Assembly (NCBI GenBank): GCA_963205455.1
Contig: CAUJJL010000111.1
Location: forward strand, 1 to 32,823
Origin: Verrucomicrobiota bacterium
GTDB taxonomy: Bacteria; Verrucomicrobiota; Verrucomicrobiia; Opitutales; Opitutaceae
Length of the DNA stretch: 32,823 nt
Direction of reading: 5' to 3'
A model generated the notes under the pieces. The model was not told the origin of the DNA. It worked only from the letters and a program-made list of their open reading frames with translations, and made no database searches. Made by a program: the position numbers and the translations under genes. Position 1 is the stretch's first letter. Each line of letters opens with the position of its first letter. Of this stretch, positions 20,401 through 30,169 are shown one piece after another.

Positions 20401-21479
20401 ACCCGAACAGCAATCCACCTTCGCCAGATCTGAGAACCGCAGAACGCGAGGCGGCTGCGTGGGCGCTGCGTATCCAGAGCGGATTGCGAAGTGAGGACCA
20501 CCGGGAGCTCGAAGCCTGGCTGAAGCGCGATGCACGCCATGCCTCGATACTAGCGGAGATGAATGAAACCTCCCTCCTTCTCGACCGCCTGCGCGACCCC
20601 GCACTTGCAGGTGCGGATGCGCCGTGCGTCAAGATTCCGTTCGATGCCGACGTCACACGCGCCGGTCGACCCGGGCGCTGGCTCGCGCCCTTCTCTTTGG
20701 CTGCTGCGGCCGTTCTCGCAATTGTCGGTATCCTGAGCCTGTACTTGCCGACCACCGGGGAAAATTACTCCAGGGCTTTTGCGACTGCACCAGGAGTATC
20801 GCAGACTGTGCAACTGCCCGATGGTTCCGTGCTGCGCCTGAACACCAATAGCGCCGTCGTGGCCGACTATACGCCAAAGGAGCGGCGGATTCACCTGACG
20901 CGTGGCGAGGCGTTCTTTTCTGTCGCGAAAAATCCCCAGCGTCCCTTTTGGGTCGATGCAGGCGCCGTTTCCGTGCGCGCGGTCGGCACCGAGTTCAACG
21001 TGCGGTTTCGTCCTGAATCCGTCGAAGTGCTCGTAAGGGAGGGCAAGGTCAGTGTGAACCCTTCGCCTGTGAAACCTTCAATCTCAGTACCTGACAATTC
21101 CGCGCCGGCACACCTGATTGTCGCGGGCGAGCAGGCAACGGTTTCCCTGCCCGCAATGCATGCCGATGAGCCGCCGCAGGTTCTGGTTGCTCCCGTGGAT
21201 GCACAGCGAATGGAAAGCGCACTTGCGTGGCAGCAGGGTCGGCTGGAATTCACGGATACGCCTCTCGGTGATGTCGTCACCGAGTTCAATCGCTACAATC
21301 GCCATCAGCTCGCGATCGGCGACCCGTCGCTGCGCTCCGAGCCGTTTGGAGGAACCTTCGCCCCACAAGGTTACGAAGCGTTCCTCGAGGTGCTTGAGCA
21401 AAGTTTTGGAATCGTGGGCGAACGCCACGGCAACGAGACCATTCTCCGGCGGAAATCGGTATCGTTGCAATCAAACTGA
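20397..21479 (+). CDS. FecR-family anti-sigma factor / signal transducer
   Basis: A 360-residue inner-membrane regulator. The cytoplasmic N-terminus has the DUF4880 sigma-binding pattern ('REAAAWALRIQSGLRSEDHRELEAWLKRDARHASIL'), followed by one membrane helix (about 98-117, 'FSLAAAAVLAIVGILSLYL'), the FecR domain ('QTVQLPDGSVLRLNTNSAVVADYTPKERRIHLTRGEAFFSVAK...FWVDAGAVSVRAVGTEFNVR'), and a DUF4974/STN-like C-terminus ('FTDTPLGDVVTEFNRYNRHQLAIGDPSLR'). It would hold the ECF sigma factor at the membrane and respond to the TonB-dependent receptor via an STN domain, here on a separate protein. It starts inside the sigma stop codon. Confidence 0.95.
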   Translation: MNPNSNPPSPDLRTAEREAAAWALRIQSGLRSEDHRELEAWLKRDARHASILAEMNETSLLLDRLRDPALAGADAPCVKIPFDADVTRAGRPGRWLAPFSLAAAAVLAIVGILSLYLPTTGENYSRAFATAPGVSQTVQLPDGSVLRLNTNSAVVADYTPKERRIHLTRGEAFFSVAKNPQRPFWVDAGAVSVRAVGTEFNVRFRPESVEVLVREGKVSVNPSPVKPSISVPDNSAPAHLIVAGEQATVSLPAMHADEPPQVLVAPVDAQRMESALAWQQGRLEFTDTPLGDVVTEFNRYNRHQLAIGDPSLRSEPFGGTFAPQGYEAFLEVLEQSFGIVGERHGNETILRRKSVSLQSN

Positions 21480-21498
21480 GGCGGGGGTACCCCACCTC
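21478..21498. repeat. GC-rich inverted repeat at the end of fecR
   Basis: GAGG-c-GGGG with loop GTA and CCCC-a-CCTC forms a near-perfect hairpin over and after the fecR stop codon. No T-run follows, so it is more likely an mRNA-stability or attenuation hairpin than a terminator; function is unproven. Confidence 0.4.
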
Positions 21499-21595
21499 CT
21501 GACGTTTTCCGGAGAAAAATTCCAGCGGCCTTAGTTAGGCTTCGCGGGTTGGTTCGTCTATCAGGGATGTGCCACGGGCCTCCGCGCCCCACACC

Positions 21596-22000
21596 ATGCT
21601 CCCCATGCCTCTGCACTTCATTCCCGCGCTCTGGAGTCGCCTCTTCTGTGTGCTCTGTGCCGTTTCCCTCACGGCCACGGCTCTGCACAGCGAGCCCTTC
21701 GATGTCGGAGATGCGACCAAAAGAACATTCGACGTGCCCGCGGGCGATGCCCACGTCGCCCTCAAGCAGTTTGCACAGCAGGCGGGCTTGGAATTGCTCT
21801 ATTCTGCCAGGGAAATCGCTGGCGCCAAGACCAATGCCGTAAAGGGCGAACTTACCGCGCAGGATGCACTCAAGCGCTTGCTGAGCGGCACCCGTCTGAT
21901 CGCGACTCCAGGCAAGAATCGCGGTGCTGTCGCGGTGACGAGGGCCCCCGACCCAAACGGATCACGGGCGGCGCCGACGGAAATCGGCGACCGCCCGTAA
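21596..22000 (+). CDS. Secreted stand-alone STN-domain protein
   Basis: About 134 residues: a signal peptide ('FIPALWSRLFCVLCAVSLTATALHSEP') followed by one secretin/TonB short N-terminal domain ('TFDVPAGDAHVALKQFAQQAGLELLYSAREIAGAKTNAVKGELTAQDALKRLLSGTRLIATPG'). In FecA-type systems this domain is fused to the front of the TonB-dependent receptor, projects into the periplasm and contacts FecR. Here it is a separate gene between fecR and the receptor, and the receptor itself lacks one. Starts at 21569, 21596 and 21605 are all in frame; the last two give the cleaner signal peptide. It probably bridges receptor and FecR, which is inference. Confidence 0.88.
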   Translation: MLPMPLHFIPALWSRLFCVLCAVSLTATALHSEPFDVGDATKRTFDVPAGDAHVALKQFAQQAGLELLYSAREIAGAKTNAVKGELTAQDALKRLLSGTRLIATPGKNRGAVAVTRAPDPNGSRAAPTEIGDRP

Positions 22001-22041
22001 CCCCACCTTCTTCAACCCAAGATGACACCCAACACCAGACC

Positions 22042-25000
22042 ATGAAATCCAAACGCCCTCTTGCCTTCCTTGCAGCCTTGCTCGGCGCCGTTTCCGCGAC
22101 CAACGCGCAAACGCAAGCCACCGTAACCGAAACGACTCCCGAAAAGACAGAGGTTGTCCAGCTCTCACCCTTCGAGGTGAAGGAATCGACCACCGGATAC
22201 CTCGCGACAAATACGATGTCAGGCACGCGGCTCAATTCCAGTCTCGAGGATCTCGGCTCTTCGATCTCCGTCGTTACCAAGCAGCAGATGGAGGATTTTG
22301 CGATGCTCGACATCAACGACATCTTCGCGTACGAAGCCGGCGCCGAAGGCGCTGGCACTTACACAGAGTATGCGATCGATCGCAATGGCCGCGTCACGGA
22401 TCGTGTCCTGTCCGATCGCGAATCCGCAAATCGTGTTCGCGGCATCGGCTCAGCCAATATCACGCGCTCCGGTTTCGCCACGAGCGGCCGGGTGCCCGTC
22501 GATCCCATTGACATCGACGCCGTCGAAATCAGTCGCGGCCCGAATTCGAGCATTTTCGGCCTCGGCGAAGGCTCCGGCACGGTGAACATGGTGGCGTCCT
22601 CCGCCAACCTCAATCGCCCGATCTCAACCACACAGGTGCGTTTTGACGACACGGGCGGGTGGCGCACCTCTTTCGACCTCAACCGTGCACTCATCCCCGG
22701 GAAACTCGCCGCCCGCATCAGCGCCGTCTATCAGCACGACGAGTATCGGCAGAAACCTTCCGCATACAATACACGGCGACTCAACGCGATGATTCGCATC
22801 CAGCCGTTCAAGAGAACTTCGCTGCGCGCTTCCTTTCAGTCGTACCTGGCCGACGGCACCCGCGCCAACACCTTGACGCCACGCGACGGCGTTTCATACT
22901 GGCGCGACCTCGGCAGCCCCACTTGGGATCCGGTCACCCAGATCGCCACCATCAATGGCGTCGCCACCCCCTTCACAGGCACGACCAACCCCGCAGGGCT
23001 GGGAAATCAGAACAGGCCAGGACCGGTTCTCTTTGTCGACAACGGAGGCATCCAGCTTTGGGAAATAAGCCGCATGCCGGCAGCCAACGCAACCAATGGC
23101 CCGAGCAGTGTGACGGGCGTCAATCGCCTGCTCGAGAGCATTGCAGAGCCGGTTCGCGACGGCCGACCCTTGTTCGCGGTGGTCCGCGGCATTTCAGATC
23201 CCTCAATTTACGATTATGCCCACATCAACCTCGCGGGCCCCAACTATCAGCGGGAAGAGGTGGCCACATCGACCGTGGAATTTGAGCAGTTTCTCCTCGA
23301 CACAGGTCGCCATACTGCGGCCTTTCAATTCGCCTGGCAGAGAGAGGATGCCGATCGCACCCGAAAAACCACCGTGGGTTCCACCACGCCCGTCGGCACC
23401 AGCGGCTATCTCTATGTCGATCCCAACAGTCGGCTGCTCGATGGCAGTACCAATCCTTTCTACCTCAAGCCTTACCTGGGCGTGGCTGAGCCCGTCTGGA
23501 CAGAGACCCCCTACGAACAGGACAGCTATCGTGCCCAGCTCGCCTATATCCTCGATCTGACAAAGGAAAAATCGAAGTGGCTCCGCTTCCTGGGACGCCA
23601 GCAGGTGCTCGGCTACTTCGAAGAGCGCAAGTCCAAGAATCACGTCTATCGTTTTCGAGATGCGATGATCTCGGACAATCCCATCTACGCACCCGCCGGG
23701 CAACCGAAGGGAAATCAAGCAAACACCAACGGATTTGTAACTTCGCAGCTGGCCACACGTCCCTATTATCACTACTACGTCGGCGACGCCAATGGCCAGA
23801 ACGTGGACTATGCACCCTCGCGCGCGGAATACGGCAATTACAACTTCGTCTGGTACGATCCGATAAACAAGAAATGGGTGACCGATCAGGCGACCTTTGG
23901 CCAGGCGGGCATCACGGAAGCAAGCGCAGGTGAAAATGCCAACTCCACAGTCAATCTGATTCAAACCAAGGGGGCCATGTTGCAGAGCACATTCTTCGGG
24001 GGAAGATTGGTCACCACCTTCGGTCGCCGCCACGACCAAAGTGGCAACAAGCGCCAGAACCGTGCGTTCCTCATGCCGAATGGCTATGACTTCGACTACG
24101 CAAGAATGGAGGGATGGCGCGGCGACTGGGATATTCGGGAGGGAGACACAAAAACAAGCGGCGCTGTGCTCCGTCCATTCCGCGACTGGGGATTCATCGA
24201 AAACGCAAGCAGCGGTTCCGGCTGGTCCGCGCGGGTAGCTTCAGTCCTCCAGGGAACTGGCTTCTACTACAATCAATCCAACAGCTTCCGACCCGAGGAT
24301 CCCGCCATCAATATTCTCCAGGAGGTGCTGCCCAACCCCACCTCCAACGGCAAGGACTACGGCTTCACCATCAGTTTCGGCCGCAAGTTCATGTTGCGTG
24401 CAAATCACTACACCACGCACCAGATAAATGCCCGCGCGGATCAGAGCACGAATATCGCCAATCGCACCCTCCAGGTCGACTTCGCGGATACGCGCACAAC
24501 CCAGCCATTCACCCTGCAACGCCAGGCTCGCAACTGGATCACCCAGCTCAACCCGACGATCTCTCCTGAGCAACGTGAAGCCCAGGTCTACGCGATCATG
24601 GGTCTTACTCAGGCCGATCTCGATGCCTACGCCGGACAAACGGTGGCCGACATCACCAACATCGATGCCAAGGGAGAAGAATATGAACTGAACTACAATC
24701 CAAACAACTACTGGACACTCCGAGCCAACGTCACTCGGGCCGAATCCATCGACGGCGCCCAATCGCCCAGCAATGCACAGTGGGTTGATGAGCGCTTCAA
24801 GCAATGGGAAACCATCGTGGATCCACGCACAGGAACCAAGTGGCTCGATACTTCCTATGTCGGGGAGTTCCCGTCGCCCGGCGCCGAAACCGCCAGGGGA
24901 TATATTGCCCGAACCATCCAGTCACCCCTGCGCATCGACAGAGCCACCCGTGGCACCGCGCGCCCGCAGATCCGCGAGTGGCGTTTCAACCTTGCGACAA

Positions 25001-25374
25001 GCTACAAGTTAGCCGGCATCACCGACCACCGCACCCTTCGAAACTTCACCGTGGGTGGCGGCGTGCGCTGGGAAAGCAAGGGTGCCATCGGCTACTACGG
25101 CATACCCCTCAATGGCAGCCTTGAGGCCGCGGAGGACCTGGATCCGAGCCGCCCGATCTGGGACAAGTCGCATGCCTATTTCGATGCGTTCGTCTCCTAC
25201 CAGATGCGACTCTTCAACGACAAGGTACGTGCACGTTTCCAACTCAATGTCCGGAACATCCAGGAGTCTCACGCCCGCCTCCAGGCAGTTGGCGCCTATC
25301 CCAACGGCGAGGGGCACACCTTCCGCATCGTGGATCCACGCTCGTTCGTCCTCACCGCAACGTTCGATCTCTGA
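22042..25374 (+). CDS. Large TonB-dependent outer-membrane receptor
   Basis: A 1110-residue outer-membrane receptor: signal peptide ('MKSKRPLAFLAALLGAVSATNAQ'), the Verrucomicrobia-type segment 'VVQLSPFEVKESTTGY' that acts like a TonB box, a plug domain ('TRLNSSLEDLGSSISVVTKQQMEDF...VEISRGPNSSIFGLGEGSGTVNMV'), and a barrel that ends 'DPRSFVLTATFDL'. It would import or bind oligosaccharides with TonB energy. No SusD partner is encoded beside it, which is usual for this type outside the Bacteroidetes. It follows the STN gene by 41 bases and sits between the regulatory genes and the degradative enzymes, so it is likely their uptake receptor. The substrate cannot be read from the sequence. Confidence 0.95.
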   Translation: MKSKRPLAFLAALLGAVSATNAQTQATVTETTPEKTEVVQLSPFEVKESTTGYLATNTMSGTRLNSSLEDLGSSISVVTKQQMEDFAMLDINDIFAYEAGAEGAGTYTEYAIDRNGRVTDRVLSDRESANRVRGIGSANITRSGFATSGRVPVDPIDIDAVEISRGPNSSIFGLGEGSGTVNMVASSANLNRPISTTQVRFDDTGGWRTSFDLNRALIPGKLAARISAVYQHDEYRQKPSAYNTRRLNAMIRIQPFKRTSLRASFQSYLADGTRANTLTPRDGVSYWRDLGSPTWDPVTQIATINGVATPFTGTTNPAGLGNQNRPGPVLFVDNGGIQLWEISRMPAANATNGPSSVTGVNRLLESIAEPVRDGRPLFAVVRGISDPSIYDYAHINLAGPNYQREEVATSTVEFEQFLLDTGRHTAAFQFAWQREDADRTRKTTVGSTTPVGTSGYLYVDPNSRLLDGSTNPFYLKPYLGVAEPVWTETPYEQDSYRAQLAYILDLTKEKSKWLRFLGRQQVLGYFEERKSKNHVYRFRDAMISDNPIYAPAGQPKGNQANTNGFVTSQLATRPYYHYYVGDANGQNVDYAPSRAEYGNYNFVWYDPINKKWVTDQATFGQAGITEASAGENANSTVNLIQTKGAMLQSTFFGGRLVTTFGRRHDQSGNKRQNRAFLMPNGYDFDYARMEGWRGDWDIREGDTKTSGAVLRPFRDWGFIENASSGSGWSARVASVLQGTGFYYNQSNSFRPEDPAINILQEVLPNPTSNGKDYGFTISFGRKFMLRANHYTTHQINARADQSTNIANRTLQVDFADTRTTQPFTLQRQARNWITQLNPTISPEQREAQVYAIMGLTQADLDAYAGQTVADITNIDAKGEEYELNYNPNNYWTLRANVTRAESIDGAQSPSNAQWVDERFKQWETIVDPRTGTKWLDTSYVGEFPSPGAETARGYIARTIQSPLRIDRATRGTARPQIREWRFNLATSYKLAGITDHRTLRNFTVGGGVRWESKGAIGYYGIPLNGSLEAAEDLDPSRPIWDKSHAYFDAFVSYQMRLFNDKVRARFQLNVRNIQESHARLQAVGAYPNGEGHTFRIVDPRSFVLTATFDL

Positions 25375-25482
25375 TCCAGGCAAACAGGCAAAGCATTTCC
25401 TCCAGCCTATCTTGCGGTATCGCAATGGATGAGGGATCTTGCGCCATCGTACCCATTTCAACCACACAGCGCATTTAATATC

Positions 25483-27606
25483 ATGAATGATCTCACCCGT
25501 CGTCAGATGCTGCAGCGCAGCGGATTTGCGCTCTTCGGCGCAACCTTGCCTTCGGTCGTCGGAGCAGCCGAGCCCACAAAAACCGGTAACCGCCCGCGGT
25601 CGTCCGCAGGGGGTGACGGCGAGGACTCCGGCGACACCGTTGCAACTGCGGATCTCAAAAGCCTGGTGCGTCAGAATCGTTCACCACGATCCGTACAGGA
25701 GTACTATGTGCGGCGCGTGCGTGAGACCATGCGCGAGGCGGATGCCCGGCGGGCCGCGATGCGTACTCGTGCCGATGCGGAGCGTTATGTCGCCGATGTG
25801 AGAGAGCGTCTGCATCAATGTTACGGCCCGATGCCTGAAAAGACTCCTCTCAAGCCGAGGATTACAAAAGTCCTTCAACGCGATGGCTACCGCATCGAGA
25901 ACGTCATCTATGAAAGCCGCCCCGGATTTCCAGTCACCGCCAATGTTTTCATCCCCAACAATCTGAAGGGTCCGACGCCTGGGGTCATGGTCCCTGTCGG
26001 ACATTTCTCCTCGGGCAAGGTCGGTTCATCATCCATCGCGCAGGCCCTCGCAAAACTGGGTTACGTGGCCCTCGCCTTCGATCCCATCGGTCAGGGCGAG
26101 CGTGTGCAATACGTTGACGATCACTACAAGGCGATCGTCGGCGCCGGTACCAGCGAGCACACCTACAGCGGGGTGCGCATGCCTCTCGTCGGTGAGAACC
26201 TGCCGAGCTGGTTCATGTGGGACTGCGTTCGTTCGCTCGATTACCTGATTTCGCGTCCGGAGGTGGACTCTCGTCATCTCGGCATGACGGGCAGTTCCGG
26301 TGGCGGCAACCAGACGATGCAACTCAGCGGTTACGACTACCGCCTGACGATGGTCGCGCCGAGCTGCAATGTGACCTCGCTGCGTCGCAACGTCGAAAAT
26401 GAACACTCCCAGGATCCCGAACAATGGCCATGGGGGTTGCTCGCGCGCGGTCTTGATCATTCCGATTTCCTTGCGGCAATGGCACCACGTCCTGTGCTGC
26501 TCGTCGGACAGGAGGGTGATTACTTCGATGCGCGCGGATTTGAGGAAGCCTGCCGTCGCCTCCGTCGACTCTACTCTCTTCTCGGCGCGGAAGAAAATTT
26601 CTCCTTCTACCTCGGCGAAGGAGGCCACGGTTTCGCCAAACCCAACCGCGAGGCGATGTACCGCTGGTTCAATCACCACTCGGGTATGCCCAAGGTGGAG
26701 AAGGAACCGGACCTCGTACGCGAAAACTGGGAGGAATTGCGCTGCCTGCCGCATGGCCAGGTGGCGGAACTCAAGCCGATGACGGAATTCTCCTATACGA
26801 GTGATCTTTCCCGAAAACTCCGCAAATCGCGTCCGGCATTGACGGGCGACGCCCTGAAGAAGCGAATCTCGTCCATCCTCAGACTGCCTGCCCGCGAAGG
26901 CGTGTGCGAATTCCGGATCATGCGCCAGCCGCACCCACGCGGCTACCCGAAACGCAGCCAGGGCGAATACCTGATCGAGACGGAGCCAGACGTTCACGTC
27001 TACGCCTACCGGCTCAACGACACCCCGCTCCAGTCGCGGCCTCCACGCGGCCCCAAGCGGGCGGTCCTTTATGTGGCACACCAATCCGCCGACGAAGAGT
27101 TGCGATCCGACCCCTGGTTGAAGGATCTCGCCGCATCCGAACCCAATGCCGCGTTCTATGCGTGCGACGTCCGCGGGGTTGGTGAGTCGCATCCGGTGCT
27201 ATCCACTCCCGCCAATCCCAGAAAGGGCGGCGCTGACTATCTTCATGCAGGATTCGGTTTGTTGTTCGACTATCCCACCGCGGGCCAGCGCACGCATGAT
27301 GTCCTGAGTGTTCTCGACTGGATGGCCAGCTACGGCCACGAGGAGGTGCACCTCGTCGCCCGCGGCTGGGGGGCCATTCCGGGCACGTTTGCGGGTGTGC
27401 TGCACGATCTCGTGAAGCAGGTGACGCTGAAGCACGCCCTCACCAGCTATGCAGATGTGGCGGAGTCCGAGCGCTACCAGTGGCCCCTGGCAACCTTTGT
27501 TCCCGGTGTCCTGAAGGAATTCGACCTGCCCGACTGCTACCGAGAACTCGAGCGCAAGAAGCTGCGGCAGATTGAACCCGCCTCACCTGCAGGTGTCCCC
27601 GCGTGA
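25483..27606 (+). CDS. Tat-exported two-domain alpha/beta-hydrolase (acetyl-esterase-like)
   Basis: A 707-residue protein with a twin-arginine-type signal ('LTRRQMLQRSGFALFGATLPSVVGAAE'), so it probably crosses the membrane folded. The first alpha/beta-hydrolase domain has the nucleophile Ser272 in 'GMTGSSGGGNQTM', an oxyanion region near 'PVGHFSSGKVG', and a likely catalytic His382 in 'GEGGHGF'. The second domain has the fold pattern but its nucleophile elbow reads 'VARGWGAIPG' (627-631), with no Ser, so it looks inactive. This arrangement is known in esterase families of polysaccharide loci. The ATG at 25483 was chosen because it starts the Tat signal. Its stop overlaps the GTG of the next gene. 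The likely job is removing acyl groups from a polysaccharide. Confidence 0.85.
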   Translation: MNDLTRRQMLQRSGFALFGATLPSVVGAAEPTKTGNRPRSSAGGDGEDSGDTVATADLKSLVRQNRSPRSVQEYYVRRVRETMREADARRAAMRTRADAERYVADVRERLHQCYGPMPEKTPLKPRITKVLQRDGYRIENVIYESRPGFPVTANVFIPNNLKGPTPGVMVPVGHFSSGKVGSSSIAQALAKLGYVALAFDPIGQGERVQYVDDHYKAIVGAGTSEHTYSGVRMPLVGENLPSWFMWDCVRSLDYLISRPEVDSRHLGMTGSSGGGNQTMQLSGYDYRLTMVAPSCNVTSLRRNVENEHSQDPEQWPWGLLARGLDHSDFLAAMAPRPVLLVGQEGDYFDARGFEEACRRLRRLYSLLGAEENFSFYLGEGGHGFAKPNREAMYRWFNHHSGMPKVEKEPDLVRENWEELRCLPHGQVAELKPMTEFSYTSDLSRKLRKSRPALTGDALKKRISSILRLPAREGVCEFRIMRQPHPRGYPKRSQGEYLIETEPDVHVYAYRLNDTPLQSRPPRGPKRAVLYVAHQSADEELRSDPWLKDLAASEPNAAFYACDVRGVGESHPVLSTPANPRKGGADYLHAGFGLLFDYPTAGQRTHDVLSVLDWMASYGHEEVHLVARGWGAIPGTFAGVLHDLVKQVTLKHALTSYADVAESERYQWPLATFVPGVLKEFDLPDCYRELERKKLRQIEPASPAGVPA

Positions 27607-28406
27607 AACGCCTTCCGTTGATGCCACGTATCCTCGTCGCCTCACTGCTGCTGGCTGTCGGCATTCATGCAGCCGAGGTTTCACCCGGGACTCCGACCGA
27701 AACCGTCCAGCACCCCGCCCTGTTCCTCGTTGGCGACTCAATCATGAAAACCGGCACCGGCGACGGCTCACGCGGTCCCTGGGGCTGGGGTCAGGAGATC
27801 GGGGCATTTTTTGATCCGACACGGATTCACGTTTACAATGAAGCACGCGGCGGCCGCAGCAGTCGCAGCTACATCGAGGAAGGCGCTTGGCTCAGCGTCC
27901 TCGAAAAGATCCAGCCAGGCGATTTTGTCATCCTCCAATTTGGCCACAACGACACGTGGAATTCGCCGAACAACACCGATCGCAGCACAATCACGTCCGC
28001 CGGCGACGAAACGATCCAGGTGGGAGTGAAAGGCCAGCACAAGCTTGTCCACAGCTACGGCTGGTATCTGCGCCAGTACGTGCAGGACGTGAAATCAAAG
28101 GGTGCCACACCCATCATCTGTTCTCCCCCTCCGCGCAATGAGTGGGAGAATGGAAGGATCAAGCGCGGCTTCGACGGTTATGCAAACTGGGCTGCGGAGG
28201 CTGCGCGAACAAGCGGTGCAGCATTCATCGATCTGAATTCGCGTGCCGCCGACCGCTTTGACGCGCTCGGAGAGTCCAAGGCCCGCGAGATTTTCAACGA
28301 TCGCCAGCATACCCGCAAGCTGGGCGCCCGGATCAATGCGGAGTGTGTCATCGCCGGAATCAAGAGCCTGAAGGATTTACCACTGGCCGTTACGCTCAAA
28401 CACTGA
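27603..28406 (+). CDS. SGNH hydrolase, rhamnogalacturonan acetylesterase-like (CE12-type)
   Basis: A 267-residue secreted esterase. After a signal peptide ('MPRILVASLLLAVGIHAAE') it has the SGNH blocks: 'LVGDSIM' with nucleophile Ser46, 'NEARGGRSSRSYI' (block II Gly), 'LQFGHNDTW' with Asn116, and 'NDRQHTRKLGA' with Asp233 and His236. The order and wording match rhamnogalacturonan acetylesterases, which remove acetyl groups from pectin; substrate is inferred. The GTG start at 27603 overlaps the stop of the upstream esterase (GTGA); an ATG at 27621 is also possible. Two esterases in one coupled pair indicate a heavily acetylated substrate. Confidence 0.9.
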   Translation: MKRLPLMPRILVASLLLAVGIHAAEVSPGTPTETVQHPALFLVGDSIMKTGTGDGSRGPWGWGQEIGAFFDPTRIHVYNEARGGRSSRSYIEEGAWLSVLEKIQPGDFVILQFGHNDTWNSPNNTDRSTITSAGDETIQVGVKGQHKLVHSYGWYLRQYVQDVKSKGATPIICSPPPRNEWENGRIKRGFDGYANWAAEAARTSGAAFIDLNSRAADRFDALGESKAREIFNDRQHTRKLGARINAECVIAGIKSLKDLPLAVTLKH

Positions 28407-28465
28407 CAGTTCGCATGCTTTGGGATCTGGATCTCCTCAGGTCTCGTCTGTAGAAAACTTTTGTC

Positions 28466-30064
28466 ATGAATCATTCCTCGTTTCGAGTCCGTCCCTCGGC
28501 AATTCTCCGATCGGTCACTCTGTGCCTGTCGGTTCTGCTTGTCCCGCTCGCGTCGCATTTGCTGGCAGCACCTGCTGGATCCAAACCCAATGTCCTGATC
28601 ATTGCCGTCGACGACATGAATGACTGGGTTGGGGAATTCGGCGGCAATCGTCAGACTCGTACGCCAAATATGGACCGATTCTGCGAGCAAGGTGCCGTGG
28701 CCTTCCAAAACGCATACTGCCCTGGTCCGATATGCGGACCCTCTCGCTCCGCATTCATTTCGGGTTTCATGCCGAATCGCAGCGGAATCTACGGAAACGG
28801 ATCCAACATGCGCCTTTCAGCCCTCGTGCAAACGCATGCGACGATGCCCGAATATTTCGCCAAGAACGGCTATCAGACAATCAACCGCGGAAAGTTCTTC
28901 CACAAACACTCCACACGGGAGGGTGGAGATGAGGGCCAATGGGCCTTTGCGGATTGGAGCCCCACCGATGGAAAGGGCGGCGTGGATACCAGTCACCTCT
29001 TCTCACGACAGAAGGGCATCTACGACGGCAAGAAAGGTGAAGCCCTGCGGAGTGATGACCCCTCCGACAGGAACGACGAGGGAGTGGAATTCTCCTGGGG
29101 CCCGACAAAGGACCAAAAGGAGAATATGATGGACTATCACACGGCACAGTGGGCTGCAGGTGTGCTCGCGGAGTCTCACGACAAACCATTCTTCCTGGTG
29201 GTCGGCATCAAGAAGCCACACCTCCCGTGGTACGTACCGCAGGAATACTTTGATCGCTTCCCCTTGGAGAGCATCAAAATCCCGGACTACCGGCTCGATG
29301 ATCTCGATGACATTTTGACTCCGTCAGGAGAGAAGAAATTCAGCCCCTCCGCCGATTTCAGATGGGTGACTCAAAAGGAGCGATCCGATCTCTTCAAACG
29401 CGCTGTCCAGGCCTATCTCGCTTGTGCAGCCTACGCCGATGACTGTGTGGGTGTGGTTCTCGATGCCCTCGCGAAGAGTACCTACAAGGACAACACCGTC
29501 GTCATGATCTTCGGTGACCATGGCTGGCATCTGGGCGAAAAACTCCGCTTCCGGAAGGCCACACTCTGGCAGGAAGCCACTCGGCTGCCCCTGATGGTGC
29601 GCGTGCCGGGAGTGACAACCAAGCGCGCAGAATCCATGCGCGTCGTCAATCTGATGGACCTCTACAAGACCCTCATTGAGCTCTGCAATCTGCCTGGAAA
29701 CCCCGATATCGATGGACGCAGCTTCGCCCCGCTGCTCAAGAACCCAAGCCAGCCCTGGCCGTATCCAACCATGACGGTCAACGGACTCGGCAACGCCTCG
29801 ATTCGCGACGAGCGCTGGTACTACATCCGCTACGAAGATGGGACAGAGGAGTTCTACGACATGCAGGCGGATCCAATGCAGTGGAAGAATCTCGCGCAGT
29901 CAAAGGATCGGGAGATCGTCGCTGCCAAGCAACAGCTCGCCGCACACTACCCGACCGAATTCGCGCCATCCATTTCGCGAGGCTTCACCCGCGACCGGTC
30001 AAGCGACAACAGCCCGGCTCTCCCAAATCCCAACCTGAAGCGGGACCTGTCCAAGCTCAGGTAG
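28466..30064 (+). CDS. Secreted sulfatase (iduronate-2-sulfatase-like)
   Basis: A 532-residue S1-type sulfatase with signal peptide ('SVLLVPLASHLLAAPAG'). It has the metal-binding start 'NVLIIAVDDMNDW', the formylglycine motif 'CGPSR' at residues 90-94 (Cys90 is the residue modified to formylglycine), 'FFLVVGIKKPHLPWYVP', and 'FGDHGWHLGE'. Those features match the iduronate-2-sulfatase-like group found widely in marine and soil Verrucomicrobia and Planctomycetes. It removes sulfate from polysaccharide units; the substrate is not evident. A formylglycine-generating or anaerobic maturase enzyme must be encoded elsewhere. It starts 59 bases after the acetylesterase. Confidence 0.93.
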   Translation: MNHSSFRVRPSAILRSVTLCLSVLLVPLASHLLAAPAGSKPNVLIIAVDDMNDWVGEFGGNRQTRTPNMDRFCEQGAVAFQNAYCPGPICGPSRSAFISGFMPNRSGIYGNGSNMRLSALVQTHATMPEYFAKNGYQTINRGKFFHKHSTREGGDEGQWAFADWSPTDGKGGVDTSHLFSRQKGIYDGKKGEALRSDDPSDRNDEGVEFSWGPTKDQKENMMDYHTAQWAAGVLAESHDKPFFLVVGIKKPHLPWYVPQEYFDRFPLESIKIPDYRLDDLDDILTPSGEKKFSPSADFRWVTQKERSDLFKRAVQAYLACAAYADDCVGVVLDALAKSTYKDNTVVMIFGDHGWHLGEKLRFRKATLWQEATRLPLMVRVPGVTTKRAESMRVVNLMDLYKTLIELCNLPGNPDIDGRSFAPLLKNPSQPWPYPTMTVNGLGNASIRDERWYYIRYEDGTEEFYDMQADPMQWKNLAQSKDREIVAAKQQLAAHYPTEFAPSISRGFTRDRSSDNSPALPNPNLKRDLSKLR

Positions 30065-30169
30065 TTTTTGCAATCTCGCTCATCGACATGCGGAGCCCGA
30101 GTACCGATTCCAAGTTCTCTAGCTTGATCGAATGGGCAAAAGCCGCCCCCTACCGAACTCTTGCCTGAA

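Noticed and set aside
26029..27192. Long minus-strand open frame (387 codons) opposite the Tat-exported esterase
   Set aside because: It is a mirror of the esterase codon pattern in GC-rich DNA, has no recognisable family features, and the plus-strand product has a complete, motif-bearing frame.
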